Positions 21,021-32,124 of a DNA stretch of 64,000 bases are shown here, in pieces (position 1 is the first letter of the stretch; every line of letters begins with the position of its first letter). The notes below the pieces were generated by a model. It did no database searches and was not told the origin of the DNA. It saw only the letters and a list, made by a program, of their open reading frames with translations. The stretch is from Opacimonas viscosa (GTDB taxonomy: Bacteria > Pseudomonadota > Gammaproteobacteria > Enterobacterales > Alteromonadaceae), in assembly GCF_024199005.1 (NCBI RefSeq), contig NZ_JANATA010000002.1, forward strand, positions 62,001 through 126,000, read 5' to 3'. The position numbers were made by a program, and so were the translations under genes.

Positions 21021-21977
21021 ATGAGCTTACACTTTTTGGATTTTGAGCAACCTATTGCGGAATTAGATGCGAAGATAGAAGAACTTCGGATTGTCAATCG
21101 CGGTGGTGACCTTGATGTTGGTATCGAAGAAGAAATTACAAAATTACAGGAAAAAAACCTCGATTTAACACGTAAAATCTTTGGTAATCTAGGCGCTTGG
21201 CAGGTTTCTCAATTAGCTCGTCATCCAATGCGTCCTTATACCCAAGATTATGTGGACCATGCTTTCACTGATTTTAACGAATTAGCTGGAGATAGAGCTT
21301 ACGCAGACGACAAAGCCATTATTGGTGGCTTGGCTATGTTGGATGATCAGCCTGTGATGATTATCGGTCATCAGAAAGGCCGTGATACTCATGAGAAAAT
21401 TAAACGTAACTTTGGTATGCCAAAACCAGAAGGGTATCGCAAAGCCTTACGCTTGATGAAGATGGCGGAACGTTTTAACTTACCTATTATTACCATGATT
21501 GATACTCCGGGAGCTTATCCAGGAGTCGGTGCAGAAGAACGTGGCCAATCTGAAGCCATTGCCCGTAACTTAAAAGAAATGGCTGAGCTAAATGTACCTA
21601 TTATTTGTACAGTGATTGGTGAAGGTGGTTCTGGCGGTGCATTAGCGATTGGTGTTGGCGATAAAGTGAATATGCTTCAATATTCTACCTATTCTGTTAT
21701 CTCACCAGAAGGGTGTGCATCCATTCTTTGGAAGAGTGCTGATAAAGCACCACTTGCGGCAGAAGCAATGGGAGTTGGCGCTGAACAGATCAAAGCATTA
21801 GATTTGATTAATGACATTATCGAAGAGCCATTAGGTGGCGCTCATCGCAATCATAAGCAAATGGCCGTTAACTTTAAAGCGACCATTAAACAACAATTAA
21901 CGCATCTGCAAACGTTATCTCTTGATGAATTAAAAGAGCAACGTTACGAGCGTTTGATGTCATTTGGCTACTGTTAA
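21021..21977 (+). CDS. accA: Acetyl-CoA carboxylase carboxyltransferase subunit alpha
   Basis: Alpha subunit of the carboxyltransferase that moves CO2 from biotin-BCCP to acetyl-CoA, giving malonyl-CoA for fatty acid synthesis. At 318 aa it is of standard length. Crotonase-fold motifs are [37 protein letters not shown] and [21 protein letters not shown] lies 5 nt before the ATG. The tilS frame starts within its last codons. Confidence 0.98.
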   Translation: MSLHFLDFEQPIAELDAKIEELRIVNRGGDLDVGIEEEITKLQEKNLDLTRKIFGNLGAWQVSQLARHPMRPYTQDYVDHAFTDFNELAGDRAYADDKAIIGGLAMLDDQPVMIIGHQKGRDTHEKIKRNFGMPKPEGYRKALRLMKMAERFNLPIITMIDTPGAYPGVGAEERGQSEAIARNLKEMAELNVPIICTVIGEGGSGGALAIGVGDKVNMLQYSTYSVISPEGCASILWKSADKAPLAAEAMGVGAEQIKALDLINDIIEEPLGGAHRNHKQMAVNFKATIKQQLTHLQTLSLDELKEQRYERLMSFGYC

Positions 21978-23313
21978 CCTGCAGCACAATATTACCTCAA
22001 AGGACTGGGCTGAATTAACTTCTCGCCCAGTTTTTGTTGCCTTGAGTGGCGGCGTTGATTCAGTAGTATTACTCCACACACTTGCTAGCCATTGGCCAAG
22101 TGATACGACCTTTCCTCTATCAGCAATTCATATCAATCATCAACTGCAATCTGTTGCAGATCATTGGGCTGATTTTTGTGCTCAGTTTTGTACTTCTCTT
22201 GGGATTCAATTACTCACTATCCCCGTCACTGTTGATGCCAGTAAAAATATCGAAGAACATGCCCGAGAAGCTCGCTATCAAGCATTTTTAGAACATTTAC
22301 CGCAACACAGTGTGATAGTGTTAGGGCAGCATGCTGATGACCAGTTTGAAACCATTTTACTGAGTTTGAAACGTGGCGCTGGTAGTGTCGGAATTGCGGG
22401 GATGCCACGCTGGCGTGAACAAGCACATAGATCTTTCTATCGCCCTTTTATTACTGTTGCACAAGCTGACATTCTTGCTTATGCAAAATCCCATAACTTG
22501 GCATGGGTCGAGGATCCATCCAATACCGATACGTATTTCGCAAGAAATTTTATCCGCAAAAATATTGTAGCGCCTTTTGTTGCACATTGGCCCAACGTGA
22601 CACCTGTCATAGCTCGTTCTGTGGCGCACTTACAACAGGATTTAGCGCTTTTAGAAGAGGTTGTTAGAGAAAAATACGCTCTGTGCATTGATGAAAATTC
22701 AGATTTAATCATTTCACAACTACAAAGGCACTCTGAATCTTGGCAAGTCAAGATTTGCCAATACCATTTGAAACACACTGTGCATTTGGTGTTATCAACG
22801 GCCCAAATCCGTTCTCTGTTTCAAGTTATCAATGCCCAAGACGATGCCCAAGGTGAACTCAGAGTAGGGGGCTATATTATTCGTCGTTTCGCTGATCGTT
22901 TATGGCTGAGCTCTGAAATACAAGAAGCGCGATTAATCACACTTACTGAGACATTCGTGAAGCAATTACTTGACGCACCTGCTAAGGTTAGTAAAACGGG
23001 AGCCGTCAACAGCCTATTTACGGAATTATCTGAACTACATCATTTACACTTAGGGTTTCCAGAAAGCGCAGATTTAGAAGACTTTTCTATGACTTGTACT
23101 GAAGTGGCATTGTCTGCACTCATAAAACCATGGGATGCTAAGCACTCTAAACCCATAAAACAGTGGTGCAAACTCTACGGGATCCCAGCTTGGCAACGTA
23201 AGCCCACTGTTTTAATTGCGATAAATGATGTGCCAGTAGGTCTTGTTATTGGCTGCAGAGTGATACCTTTATCTGTTAATACCGGATTATTTATTCATTT
23301 TGATGTAAGTTAA
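21964..23313 (+). CDS. tilS: tRNA(Ile)-lysidine synthase TilS
   Basis: Modifies C34 of the CAU-anticodon tRNA(Ile) with lysine so that it reads AUA. The N-type ATP pyrophosphatase P-loop SGGVDS is at residues 28-33; HINHQLQ and [19 protein letters not shown] follow. The C-terminal TilS substrate-binding domains end near [10 protein letters not shown]. The 449-aa frame has no ATG ahead of the P-loop. The best available start is TTG at 21964, overlapping accA by 14 nt without a clear SD, so the exact start is uncertain. Confidence 0.93.
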   Translation: MATVNLQHNITSKDWAELTSRPVFVALSGGVDSVVLLHTLASHWPSDTTFPLSAIHINHQLQSVADHWADFCAQFCTSLGIQLLTIPVTVDASKNIEEHAREARYQAFLEHLPQHSVIVLGQHADDQFETILLSLKRGAGSVGIAGMPRWREQAHRSFYRPFITVAQADILAYAKSHNLAWVEDPSNTDTYFARNFIRKNIVAPFVAHWPNVTPVIARSVAHLQQDLALLEEVVREKYALCIDENSDLIISQLQRHSESWQVKICQYHLKHTVHLVLSTAQIRSLFQVINAQDDAQGELRVGGYIIRRFADRLWLSSEIQEARLITLTETFVKQLLDAPAKVSKTGAVNSLFTELSELHHLHLGFPESADLEDFSMTCTEVALSALIKPWDAKHSKPIKQWCKLYGIPAWQRKPTVLIAINDVPVGLVIGCRVIPLSVNTGLFIHFDVS

Positions 23314-23335
23314 CCTGTTTTTTTAAGGAAAAGGA

Positions 23336-25303
23336 ATGCCACAAGAGTTTATATCCGTTATTTCACTCATGCTCGTTGCTGTCTTGTGCGTATGGTGTTT
23401 TAAGCGTGTTAATTTACCTCCTATTTTAGCTTATTTAATGGCTGGATTTTTAGTCGGTCCTGCCTTCCTCAATTTATTTGACCACCCTGAACAAATGCAT
23501 GTCCTAGCTGAAATAGGGATAGTTTTCTTACTGTTTTCATTAGGCTTAGAATTTTCTTTACCAAAATTAGTGGCGATGCGGCACTTAGTATTTGGACTCG
23601 GTTTGGGACAGATGGTTCTAACAACTGGTGCGTTTTCAGCTATTGCGTTCTTGTTTGGTTTTTCACTAGCGCCAGCGTTGATCATTGGTGGCATGTTTGG
23701 TTTATCTTCAACCGCGATTGTCATTAAACAAACGACAGAGATGGGCATTTTGAATACTCCACGATCGCAGTTAGCTGTGAGTATTTTACTTTTTCAAGAT
23801 TTGGCCGTAGTCCCATTTTTAATTGCTATACCGTTAATAAATCAACCTGCCGATGCAGGTATCATGACTATCGTTGGTGAAGCACTGGCCAAAGGTATCG
23901 TGGTGATCGGGTTCTTGTTGTGGGCCGGTAAGTGGTTGCTCCCTCGTGTCTTCAAAGAGATTGCGAGTACCCGAACCGATGAGTTATTTGTACTGACCAC
24001 AATTGTTACAGCGCTACTAGCTGCGGGTTTGACTTATGCAATGGGCTTATCGCTTGCGCTTGGGGCCTTTTTAGCCGGTATGATGCTGGGAGAAAGTCAG
24101 TACAAACATCAAATAGAATCAGATATCAGACCCTTTAAAGATATTTTGATGGGACTATTTTTTGTGACTGTTGGGATGCGCCTAGAAACCTCAACTATCT
24201 TACCGTATTGGCATATTATATTATTTGGCACGCTAGGTATGTTGTTGCTCAAAGTGTTGATAGTGAGAGTTGCCGCGAGTATTTTTAAAGCAAATAAAAC
24301 CGATGCTTGGGCCGCGGGGTTCAAGCTCTGCCAAATGGGCGAATTTAGTTTTATATTGGCCTCTCTTGCAGTGACTCATAGTGTCTTGGAGGCAGCTACC
24401 GCATCTATTTTAGTCACTATTGGTATTTTAAGTATGGCTGTGACGCCTTTCTTGGTCCATAACAGTGTGCGTTTTGCCAATATTCTGACGACCGGCAACC
24501 AAAAGCTTACCGCTACGGAGTTTCCCGATGTTTCTCCTCCTGCCAAAGGACATGTCATTATTTTAGGGTTTGGCCGGGTCGGACAATCAGCAGCGCGGAT
24601 GTTAGGTATGGAAAAAATCGCCTATATGGCTATCGATTTTGATCCGATCCGTGTCCAAGAATCACTGTTGGCTTCAGAGCCAATTATCTTCGGTGATGTG
24701 AGCCAAAAGAGTATCTTGCATAATGCGAATATAGAGTATGCGCAAAGTGTGGTGATTACTTTTGATCAAACGAATAAAGCGGTCGACGCTATTCGAACTA
24801 TTCGAGATATTTCCGAAACATTGCCTATTATTGTTCGTACGAGAAAAGATTATCATTTGGATACTTTGTATGCTGCTGGTGCATCTCAGGTTGTGCCTGA
24901 AATCCAAGAAGGTAGCCTTATGCTCGTTTCTCAAATTTATCATTACAGTGGCGTACCCATTTCACGCATCTTAAAAAGGATACAAAAAGAGCGTAAACAA
25001 AAATATGACCATTTACACGGAGTATTTCCTGGAGAAACAACCGAGGTTAGTTACGAGAATATTGATAAGTTACAGTTTATGCATGCTATTACAATATCTG
25101 ATTCTGCTTGGGTCGCAGGGCGCACAATACACGAATGTAACCTTGACAAACACGGGGTTAAAGTGAAAAAAGTGAAACGAGCATATGAAGAAATTAATGA
25201 GCCAAGTGGTGGATTTGTCGTTGCTGCAGGTGATGTATTAATTATCTCGGGTAAACCCAGACGAGTCGAACGAGCCGAGCGAAAAATCCTCGATGGACAT
25301 TGA
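23336..25303 (+). CDS. CPA2-family monovalent cation:proton antiporter (KefB/YbaL type)
   Basis: Membrane antiporter exchanging K+ or Na+ for protons. The 655-aa protein has about 12 transmembrane segments of the Na_H_Exchanger family (residues 5-380). A cytosolic RCK/TrkA-N domain follows, with the nucleotide-binding loop VIILGFGRVGQSAARML near 405-420. A TrkA-C domain near 560-650 contains VAAGDVLIISGKPRRVERAE. SD AAGGAAAAGG precedes ATG. Ion specificity and glutathione gating cannot be read from sequence. Confidence 0.9.
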   Translation: MPQEFISVISLMLVAVLCVWCFKRVNLPPILAYLMAGFLVGPAFLNLFDHPEQMHVLAEIGIVFLLFSLGLEFSLPKLVAMRHLVFGLGLGQMVLTTGAFSAIAFLFGFSLAPALIIGGMFGLSSTAIVIKQTTEMGILNTPRSQLAVSILLFQDLAVVPFLIAIPLINQPADAGIMTIVGEALAKGIVVIGFLLWAGKWLLPRVFKEIASTRTDELFVLTTIVTALLAAGLTYAMGLSLALGAFLAGMMLGESQYKHQIESDIRPFKDILMGLFFVTVGMRLETSTILPYWHIILFGTLGMLLLKVLIVRVAASIFKANKTDAWAAGFKLCQMGEFSFILASLAVTHSVLEAATASILVTIGILSMAVTPFLVHNSVRFANILTTGNQKLTATEFPDVSPPAKGHVIILGFGRVGQSAARMLGMEKIAYMAIDFDPIRVQESLLASEPIIFGDVSQKSILHNANIEYAQSVVITFDQTNKAVDAIRTIRDISETLPIIVRTRKDYHLDTLYAAGASQVVPEIQEGSLMLVSQIYHYSGVPISRILKRIQKERKQKYDHLHGVFPGETTEVSYENIDKLQFMHAITISDSAWVAGRTIHECNLDKHGVKVKKVKRAYEEINEPSGGFVVAAGDVLIISGKPRRVERAERKILDGH

Positions 25304-25357
25304 TTAATCCAAGTTGTGCTGAGGACTAAACGAAACTAAAAAAGCACAAAAACAGTC

Positions 25358-25395
25358 AAAAGAATAAAGCCGCTTATGCGACATTATTCTTTTTT
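25358..25395. terminator. Bidirectional terminator between the antiporter and the PspB-like gene
   Basis: Stem AAAAGAATAA (25358-25367) / TTATTCTTTT (25384-25393), with an inner GCCGC/GCGAC stem and a TTAT loop, and T runs in both directions. It overlaps the stop codon of the leftward gene. Confidence 0.85.
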
Positions 25396-25610
25396 AAATT
25401 AGCAAATTCTTGGTTAAGCGTATATTTATCATCGGTGACGATTTTTTCGAGAACTTCTATACGTGCTTTAAGTTCGGCAATCTCTTGGCGGCTTTCATTA
25501 CGCTCTTGTTGTGTTTCTTGTTGTTTTTTCTGGCCTTTTTTACTTGCTTCAACAATTGAAACAATCATCCAAGCAATAATAGCAACAATCGCAATTGCAG
25601 TCATATCCAT
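25374..25610 (-). CDS. PspB-like small membrane protein
   Basis: Short inner-membrane protein with one N-terminal transmembrane segment (AIAIVAIIAWMIVSIV). A charged coiled-coil follows, ending RIEVLEKIVTDDKY, much like the RIxxLExIL-D tail of phage-shock protein PspB. The frame opens upstream at 25724, but ATG at 25610 with SD GAGGAAA gives the compact 78-aa protein expected for the family. No pspA, pspC or pspF is adjacent, so a role in the phage-shock response is inference only. Confidence 0.7.
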   Translation of the reverse strand: MDMTAIAIVAIIAWMIVSIVEASKKGQKKQQETQQERNESRQEIAELKARIEVLEKIVTDDKYTLNQEFANLKKNNVA

Positions 25611-25824
25611 GGTATTTTCCTCTTCTTTTAGTACAATATTAGTTGGCATTGTATGATGCTTCAAATACTTTTTTATGCAAAGCACATCATTTGGATAAAT
25701 AAGATGTTTCAAGTTGTATGCCAACCAAAAAAATAATTTATTTTCAACAGTTTAGCGATTAGCAGCCGATACCTTTACGTATCTGGAGTTAGTAACTTCG
25801 CCAAAAAATAGTGAATTTCACCAC

Positions 25825-26361
25825 ATGATAATTGTTTCGAACGAGCAAGACGAATATTGGATGGCTAAAGCCATAACGCTTGCAACTGAAGCAGAAGCTT
25901 TGGGCGAAGTACCTGTAGGAGCTATTGTTGTCTTAGATGACAAAATAATTGGGCAGGGCTTTAATCGTAGTATTATTGATAATGATCCTAGTGCGCATGC
26001 TGAAATGCTTGCTATCAGAGATGCTGCCAAGCATATCGAGAATTATCGCATTGTGAATGCGACGTTGTATGTAACCTTAGAACCTTGCCCTATGTGTGCA
26101 GGAGCTATTGTACACAGTCGAATAAAACGCGTGGTATATGGAGCTTCTGATCAAAAAACGGGTGCTGCCGGTTCAGTAATGAATCTTCTGACTCATACGG
26201 CATTAAATCATAAGGTGGATGTGCACAATGGGTGTTTGAGTGATGTCTGTAGTACGCAAATTTCTGATTTTTTTAAAATGCGCCGTAAGCAAATCAAAGC
26301 CAAACGTACAGAAGAGAAAGCCAAGGCAAAAGACGATACGTGCAGTACAAAGACTGAGTAA
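25825..26361 (+). CDS. tadA: tRNA adenosine(34) deaminase TadA
   Basis: Deaminates adenosine 34 of tRNA(Arg-ACG) to inosine. The 178-aa protein has the zinc deaminase signature: His58-Ala-Glu60 in PSAHAEMLAIRDA and Cys88, Cys91 in LEPCPMCAGAI. A Lys/Glu-rich tail (KQIKAKRTEEKAKAKDD) extends the C-terminus. No strong SD is seen before ATG 25825, but the N-terminus (EYWMAKAITLA) aligns with the family. It is convergent with mltF. Confidence 0.95.
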   Translation: MIIVSNEQDEYWMAKAITLATEAEALGEVPVGAIVVLDDKIIGQGFNRSIIDNDPSAHAEMLAIRDAAKHIENYRIVNATLYVTLEPCPMCAGAIVHSRIKRVVYGASDQKTGAAGSVMNLLTHTALNHKVDVHNGCLSDVCSTQISDFFKMRRKQIKAKRTEEKAKAKDDTCSTKTE

Positions 26362-26373
26362 GTCAATAAATTA

Positions 26374-26487
26374 CTAAGAAGAGAGTTCGACTGAGCCTTC
26401 TTCTGTGAGTTGTAGGAATTGTTTTCTGCGATTCAACATCCTTTGATGAGCTTTCTTTTGAATTAGACGGCGGCGAGAACCTTTCAT
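26374..26487 (-). CDS. Possible small basic peptide downstream of mltF
   Basis: Unrecognised 37-codon ORF on the minus strand, starting 19 nt after the mltF stop. The product begins MKGSRRRLIQKKAHQRM and continues LNRRKQFLQL before an acidic tail (EEGSVELSS). It is rich in Arg and Lys, as expected for an RNA- or ribosome-binding peptide. No good SD is visible, so it may be chance. Listed because it fills the mltF-tadA gap and has a strongly biased composition. Confidence 0.35.
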   Translation of the reverse strand: MKGSRRRLIQKKAHQRMLNRRKQFLQLTEEGSVELSS

Positions 26488-26506
26488 AGCGACATTTGTG
26501 TTACGT

Positions 26507-27871
26507 TTAAAGCTCTTTATTTGCATGACTCGCCTGCTCCTGGGTTATGATGTATTCTAAGCTTTCGTAGTAGCGCCTAATATTTTCCACATATAACACG
26601 GCAACGTCACCTCTAGCGAAACCGTATCGTGTTTGATCATAGTATTTCTTTTTGACTAATAAAGGCAAGAACTGTTTTACGTCTACCCAGTAATCAGGGT
26701 TGAGGCCTGCCCGTTGCGTAAGAACACGGGCATCTTCCAAATGTCCTAACCCTAGATTGTAGGCGGCTAACGCAAAATAAATTCGATCAGGTTTAGTGAT
26801 GCGAGCAGGTAAGCGGTTGTATAAGCGTTGAAAATAAATCGCCCCACCTCGGATACTTTGTTCGGCATCGGTTCTTCGAGTGACGCCGACTTCCTTCGCT
26901 GTTGGCTGGGTCAACATCATTAAACCACGGACTCCAGTTGGCGATACTGCTTTGGGATCCCAATGACTTTCTTGATAACTCAATGCAGCCAACAACGTCC
27001 AATCGACTTCTGTAGCATACTGGATAAACCAATCACGATATTTAGGTAATGTTGTTTCTACGGATTTTATAAATTCACGAATATCCACGTAATTAATTTT
27101 AGCAATATGGCTGAAATATTTGTCATGTAAGATCGCTAATTGTCCTGAGGCGTGTACCTCGCCGAAATATTCCAATAAGGCACCCATCAAGGCATCATCT
27201 TGATTTGGTTGTAATAACCAACGGCGCTCTAAGTTTTCGACCAAGGTATTTACTGCTTTTAATTCTGGGAGCGCTAATTTGGTTTTATTTAACAGCAAAG
27301 AGTCCGTGATCGTGTAGTCTACCTCTTTGTTTGCGACTAAACTCAAAAGTTCAGCTGCATCAAAATCGGTATGGGTTTGCCAATTTAACTCGGTATTCAG
27401 TGCTTGTTGGTTTAGGATATAACTCGCATAACTGCCTTTTTGGAGCCATAAGCTGCCACTAATATCAGGCGTTTTGACCCTTGGGTGATCGGGATTATGA
27501 CTCACTAAAACTAAATCAAAATATTGGTAAGTAGGTCCTTTTTTGAATGCTTGAGTCTGGTAAGGTGCAAATAAAAACTGACTGGCAACAAGATCGATTT
27601 CTTTGTTTTTTAATGCTTTTAAAAGTGCTTCAGGCTGAGAAAATATTTTTACGGATAATTCGACATTTAAAAAATCTGCGAAACCTTGCATCAGCTCGTA
27701 TTCAAACCCTGCAGGGTGCAAATCATGTAAAAAATAAGAGTGACCGCCATATTCTGTGCCTACGATAAGTTGTTGTTTTTCCAATACATTCACAAGCTCA
27801 TTTTCTTTGGTTTCCACAGGTGTACAACTCGCTAGGAACACGAGTGTAAATAAAACCACTACCTTATGCAT
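26507..27871 (-). CDS. mltF: Membrane-bound lytic murein transglycosylase MltF
   Basis: Outer-membrane lipoprotein that cleaves peptidoglycan glycan strands with formation of anhydro-muramic acid. The 454-aa precursor has a lipobox FLASC with Cys16 as lipidation site. A periplasmic solute-binding-protein-3-like domain spans about residues 30-265. An SLT domain of family 1E runs from about 290 to 420, with catalytic Glu in ALSYQESHWDP and the motif GVRGLMMLTQPTA. It is divergent from purL. Confidence 0.95.
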   Translation of the reverse strand: MHKVVVLFTLVFLASCTPVETKENELVNVLEKQQLIVGTEYGGHSYFLHDLHPAGFEYELMQGFADFLNVELSVKIFSQPEALLKALKNKEIDLVASQFLFAPYQTQAFKKGPTYQYFDLVLVSHNPDHPRVKTPDISGSLWLQKGSYASYILNQQALNTELNWQTHTDFDAAELLSLVANKEVDYTITDSLLLNKTKLALPELKAVNTLVENLERRWLLQPNQDDALMGALLEYFGEVHASGQLAILHDKYFSHIAKINYVDIREFIKSVETTLPKYRDWFIQYATEVDWTLLAALSYQESHWDPKAVSPTGVRGLMMLTQPTAKEVGVTRRTDAEQSIRGGAIYFQRLYNRLPARITKPDRIYFALAAYNLGLGHLEDARVLTQRAGLNPDYWVDVKQFLPLLVKKKYYDQTRYGFARGDVAVLYVENIRRYYESLEYIITQEQASHANKEL

Positions 27872-27966
27872 TTGGGACCCTTTTTCATGATGAAATCAAT
27901 GCTCCCCTCGATTATAACAATCAATGTGTAAAAAATAAGCATATTATCAGCAAATAAACGAGTTAC

Positions 27967-27995
27967 TTATCATTCGGTATTAAATAATCTATAAT
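27967..27995 (+). promoter_or_regulatory. Sigma70 promoter for purL
   Basis: -35 TTATCA (27967-27972), 17-nt spacer, perfect -10 TATAAT (27990-27995), giving a start about 35 nt before the purL ATG. No convincing PurR operator was found by eye. Confidence 0.6.
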
Positions 27996-28035
27996 ATGAT
28001 TAATTAAAAACTCCTTATTTGCATGGATCCTCCCT

Positions 28036-31000
28036 ATGTTAGTTCTGCCAGCCAGCACCAGTTTATCTTTTTTCTCTGTACAAAAATTATTAGGATTATG
28101 TCGTGAACACGCATTACCAATAGTGAATATCTCTGCGCGTTTTGTGCATTTTGTCGATAACACTGAAAGTTTGAGTGCAAATGAGCAAGATGTCCTGGAT
28201 AAATTACTGACTTACGGTCCAAAAAGTGACGGTGTTGAGATTACCGGTGAAGAATTCATTGTTGTACCTAGGTTTGGAACAATATCACCATGGGCATCCA
28301 AAGCCACGGATATTGCACATAATTGCGGTCTGCACAAAGTATCCCGTATTGAACGAGGTGAGATCTTTACTTTTACCACTGAGACGCCATTAAATGACAC
28401 TCAGCTTAGTACTTTCGCTAGCCTCATTCACGATCGTATGACCCAAGTCGTATTAGATGACATAGCACAAGCTGAACATTTATTTGTAAAAGCGACGCCT
28501 GGGGAATTCACTGCGGTAGATATTTTAGGACTAGGGAAGCAAGCACTGGTTACTGCAAACCAAGAATACGGCTTGGCTTTAGCTGATGATGAAATTGATT
28601 ATCTATTTGACAGTTTTACTCGTCTGCAAAGAAACCCTAATGACATTGAGTTATACATGTTTGCCCAAGCAAACTCTGAGCATTGTCGTCACAAAATTTT
28701 CAATGCAGACTGGACCATCGATGGCGTAGAACAACCTAAATCATTATTTAAAATGATAAAGAATACTTATGAAGTGACTCCTGACAATGTGCATTCAGCC
28801 TACTCTGATAATGCGGCTGTGATGGAAGGTAATTTCGCAGGTCGCTTCTTTCCTTCACCCACTTCACACCAGTATGAGTATCACGCAGAACATATTGATA
28901 TATTGATGAAAGTAGAAACACATAATCACCCAACTGCGATAGCTCCTTTTGCTGGGGCAGCTACAGGTTCTGGTGGGGAAATCCGTGATGAGGGCGCTAC
29001 GGGCCGTGGCTCAAAACCCAAAGCTGGTCTGGTGGGTTTCAGTGTTTCTAATCTGGCTATTCCTGGATTTACTCAGCCATGGGAGAAACCTTATGGTAAA
29101 CCAGAAAGAATTGTTACCGCATTAGATATCATGCTCAATGGCCCTCTTGGTGGTGCAGCATTTAACAACGAGTTTGGACGTCCCAACTTGTTGGGGTATT
29201 TCCGAACTTACGAACAAGAAGTAAACAGTTTTAATGGCACGGAAGTCAGGGGCTATCACAAGCCGATTATGCTTGCCGGTGGTTTAGGTAATATCCGTAA
29301 AGAACATACCCAAAAAGGTGAAATTACCGTAGGCGCCAAGTTGATTGCACTTGGTGGTCCGGCAATGAATATCGGTTTAGGCGGTGGCGCGGCATCGTCT
29401 ATGACATCTGGACAATCAAATGCTGATTTAGACTTTGCTTCAGTGCAGCGCGATAACCCAGAAATGGAACGTCGCTGTCAAGAAGTCATTGATACATGTT
29501 GGCAGATGGGCGATGCAAACCCTATCCAATTTATTCATGATGTGGGTGCCGGTGGCCTCTCTAATGCATTCCCTGAGTTAGTCAGTGATGGCGGTCGTGG
29601 AGGGAACTTTGAGTTACGTAATGTTCCCAACGATGAACCAGGCATGAAACCTCATGAAATCTGGTGTAACGAATCTCAAGAACGTTATGTACTGTCGGTT
29701 GCGCCAGAAAACCTTCAAGTATTTGCTGATATTTGTGCGCGTGAAAGAGCGCCATTTGCAGTGGTAGGCGAGGCCACAGCAGAAGAACATCTGTTACTAA
29801 CTGATGCAGAGTTTGGCAATAATCCAATTGATATGCCATTGGACGTGTTATTAGGTAAACCACCAAAGATGCATAGAGATGTGGTCAGTAAAACATTAGC
29901 AAATACAGATGTAGATACAACAGGTATCGATGTAACAGATGCGCTGGAGCGTGTCTTGCGCTTACCAACAGTGGCTGAAAAGACCTTCTTAATCACTATT
30001 GGTGACCGTTCTGTTACTGGCTTAGTTGCGCGAGATCAGATGGTCGGTCCATGGCAAATCCCAGTAGCGGATGTTGCTGTTACTGCCAGTTCATTCGACT
30101 CATATCACGGTGAAGCAATGGCGATGGGGGAGAGAACCCCAGCGGCGCTTATCAACTATGGGGCATCTGCTAGATTAGCTGTCGCTGAAGCACTAACTAA
30201 CTTGAGTGCGGCGGATATTGGCGACATTAAGCGTGTGAAATTATCGGCTAACTGGATGTCTGCAGCTGGTCATCCAGGCGAGGATGCCGGTTTGTACGAG
30301 GCGGTTAAGGCAGTTGGTGAGGAACTATGTCCAGAGCTGGAGATTACCATTCCAGTTGGCAAAGATTCGATGTCAATGAAAACGCAATGGCAAGAAGATG
30401 GCGTTGATAAGTCTGTAACTGCTCCTATGTCTTTGATTATTACTGCATTTGCCCCAGTCCAAGATATTCGTAAAACACTTACGCCAGAGTTAAAAATAGA
30501 CCAAGGTGAGCACGTTCTTTTACATATTAATCTGGGTGGAAAGCAAGCTCGTTTAGGTGCATCTTGTTTAGCTCAAGTCTATTCACAGCTCGGTGCAACA
30601 GTACCTGATGTCGATGATCCGCAAGTATTAAAAGCGTTCTTTAATGCCATGCAAGCGATCCACAAAAATGGATTAGCATTGGCTTACCACGATGTATCTG
30701 ATGGCGGTGTAATTACAACATTAGCTGAAATGGCCTTTGCAGGGCATTGTGGTCTTGATATCAACTTATCTGCTGTTGGGGATGAGATTACGACTTTATT
30801 CCATGAAGAGTTAGGAGCAGTATTACAGGTCAGTGCAGTAAATAAAGAGGCGTGTTTGTCGGAGTTGGCTAAACATGGCCTGACAGACTATGTACATCAA
30901 ATTGGTACCGCAGTATCAGGAGATGTAATCAAAGTCCAAATAAATGAGCGTACTGTACTGAATGATTCACGCTTACGATTACGGACTATTTGGGCTGAGA

Positions 31001-31926
31001 CGACCTACAATATGCAGGCTTTACGAGATAATCCAGCAACGGCTCAGCAAGAACATGAAGCAAAGCAAAATCCGAAGGATCCAGGTTTGCACGCGCAGTT
31101 AACTTACGATATTAATGAAGATATTAGCGCACCTTATATTGCCAAGGGCATACGTCCAGAAATCGCTATTCTTCGTGAACAAGGTGTTAACTCTCATTAT
31201 GAAATGGCGGCTGCTTTTGACCGTGCAGGATTTACAGCGGTTGATGTCCACATGTCTGATATTTTGAGTGGTAAGAAAACACTTGAGCAATTCAGTGGTT
31301 TAGCGGTTTGTGGTGGGTTCTCTTATGGTGACGTATTGGGCGCCGGTGAAGGTTGGGCAAAATCAGTCTTATATAATGCCCAAGCAAAAACTCAGTTTGC
31401 AGAGTTTTTTGCGCGCCAAGATACATTTACTTTAGGTGTGTGTAATGGCTGTCAAATGCTTTCTAATTTACATTCGATCATACCTGGTACAGAACATTGG
31501 CCGCATTTTGTGCAAAACCAGTCAGCTCGCTTTGAAGCTCGTGTGGCTATGGTTGAAGTACAAGAATCAGCATCAATACTGCTCAAAGGTATGGCAGGTT
31601 CTAGAATGCCAATTGCCGTATCTCATGGAGAGGGCCATGCCGAGTTTAGTCATGCCGATGCCTTATCTGCAATCGAGGCACAAAACCAAGTTGCCTTGCG
31701 TTTTGTTGATAACAATGGACAGGTAACTGAACAATATCCTGCCAACCCGAATGGCTCGGTAAATGGTATTACTGGGTTAACCTCTACTGATGGTCGTGTC
31801 ACTATCATGATGCCTCATCCTGAGCGAGTTTTCCGGGCTGTTGCTAACTCTTGGCAAGATCCAAGCTGGCAAGAAGATGGTCCATGGATGCGTATGTTCA
31901 GAAATGCGCGTACATTTGTCGGGTAA
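28036..31926 (+). CDS. purL: Phosphoribosylformylglycinamidine synthase PurL
   Basis: Fourth step of purine synthesis: converts FGAR, ATP and glutamine to FGAM. This is the single-chain large form (1296 aa; E. coli 1295). It has an N-terminal PurS-like part, two AIR-synthase-type halves with ammonia channel ([20 protein letters not shown] near residue 295) and a C-terminal glutaminase domain. The nucleophilic Cys is in [12 protein letters not shown] near 1136; His and Glu are in PHPERVFR near 1260. There is no clear SD before ATG. A terminator follows. Confidence 0.98.
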   Translation: MLVLPASTSLSFFSVQKLLGLCREHALPIVNISARFVHFVDNTESLSANEQDVLDKLLTYGPKSDGVEITGEEFIVVPRFGTISPWASKATDIAHNCGLHKVSRIERGEIFTFTTETPLNDTQLSTFASLIHDRMTQVVLDDIAQAEHLFVKATPGEFTAVDILGLGKQALVTANQEYGLALADDEIDYLFDSFTRLQRNPNDIELYMFAQANSEHCRHKIFNADWTIDGVEQPKSLFKMIKNTYEVTPDNVHSAYSDNAAVMEGNFAGRFFPSPTSHQYEYHAEHIDILMKVETHNHPTAIAPFAGAATGSGGEIRDEGATGRGSKPKAGLVGFSVSNLAIPGFTQPWEKPYGKPERIVTALDIMLNGPLGGAAFNNEFGRPNLLGYFRTYEQEVNSFNGTEVRGYHKPIMLAGGLGNIRKEHTQKGEITVGAKLIALGGPAMNIGLGGGAASSMTSGQSNADLDFASVQRDNPEMERRCQEVIDTCWQMGDANPIQFIHDVGAGGLSNAFPELVSDGGRGGNFELRNVPNDEPGMKPHEIWCNESQERYVLSVAPENLQVFADICARERAPFAVVGEATAEEHLLLTDAEFGNNPIDMPLDVLLGKPPKMHRDVVSKTLANTDVDTTGIDVTDALERVLRLPTVAEKTFLITIGDRSVTGLVARDQMVGPWQIPVADVAVTASSFDSYHGEAMAMGERTPAALINYGASARLAVAEALTNLSAADIGDIKRVKLSANWMSAAGHPGEDAGLYEAVKAVGEELCPELEITIPVGKDSMSMKTQWQEDGVDKSVTAPMSLIITAFAPVQDIRKTLTPELKIDQGEHVLLHINLGGKQARLGASCLAQVYSQLGATVPDVDDPQVLKAFFNAMQAIHKNGLALAYHDVSDGGVITTLAEMAFAGHCGLDINLSAVGDEITTLFHEELGAVLQVSAVNKEACLSELAKHGLTDYVHQIGTAVSGDVIKVQINERTVLNDSRLRLRTIWAETTYNMQALRDNPATAQQEHEAKQNPKDPGLHAQLTYDINEDISAPYIAKGIRPEIAILREQGVNSHYEMAAAFDRAGFTAVDVHMSDILSGKKTLEQFSGLAVCGGFSYGDVLGAGEGWAKSVLYNAQAKTQFAEFFARQDTFTLGVCNGCQMLSNLHSIIPGTEHWPHFVQNQSARFEARVAMVEVQESASILLKGMAGSRMPIAVSHGEGHAEFSHADALSAIEAQNQVALRFVDNNGQVTEQYPANPNGSVNGITGLTSTDGRVTIMMPHPERVFRAVANSWQDPSWQEDGPWMRMFRNARTFVG

Positions 31927-32002
31927 ACAATTCACTCGTTGTTAGCGAGCAGCCATATATATATCGAAAGCATATCAGGTATACAAAAGCATAACTTGAA
32001 TT

Positions 32003-32046
32003 ATCTGGCATCTGCTTTAATATAAGTGGGTGCCAGATTTTTTTTG
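32003..32046 (+). terminator. Terminator after purL
   Basis: Stem ATCTGGCA (32003-32010) / TGCCAGAT (32031-32038) with a 20-nt loop, followed by a long T run. Confidence 0.8.
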
Positions 32047-32060
32047 CTAAAAATTAATTT

Positions 32061-32091
32061 TTGGTTATAGTATGTGTACTAGATATAGTAC
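32061..32091 (+). promoter_or_regulatory. Promoter with overlapping palindrome before the small secreted peptide gene
   Basis: -35-like TTGGTT (32061-32066), 17-nt spacer, -10 TATAGT (32084-32089). The inverted repeat GTACTA-GATA-TAGTAC (32076-32091) covers the -10 and looks like a repressor operator. Promoter strength and any regulator are unknown. Confidence 0.45.
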
Positions 32092-32124
32092 TGAACAAAA
32101 GAACAATAATAAATTTCAGGGAAT

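Noticed and set aside
22082-22778. Several 65-99 aa ORFs inside tilS
   Set aside because: Shadows of the tilS frame; they lack SD and recognisable motifs.
27896-28035. PurR operator before purL
   Set aside because: No sequence close to the palindromic GCAANCGNTTNC core was found by eye.
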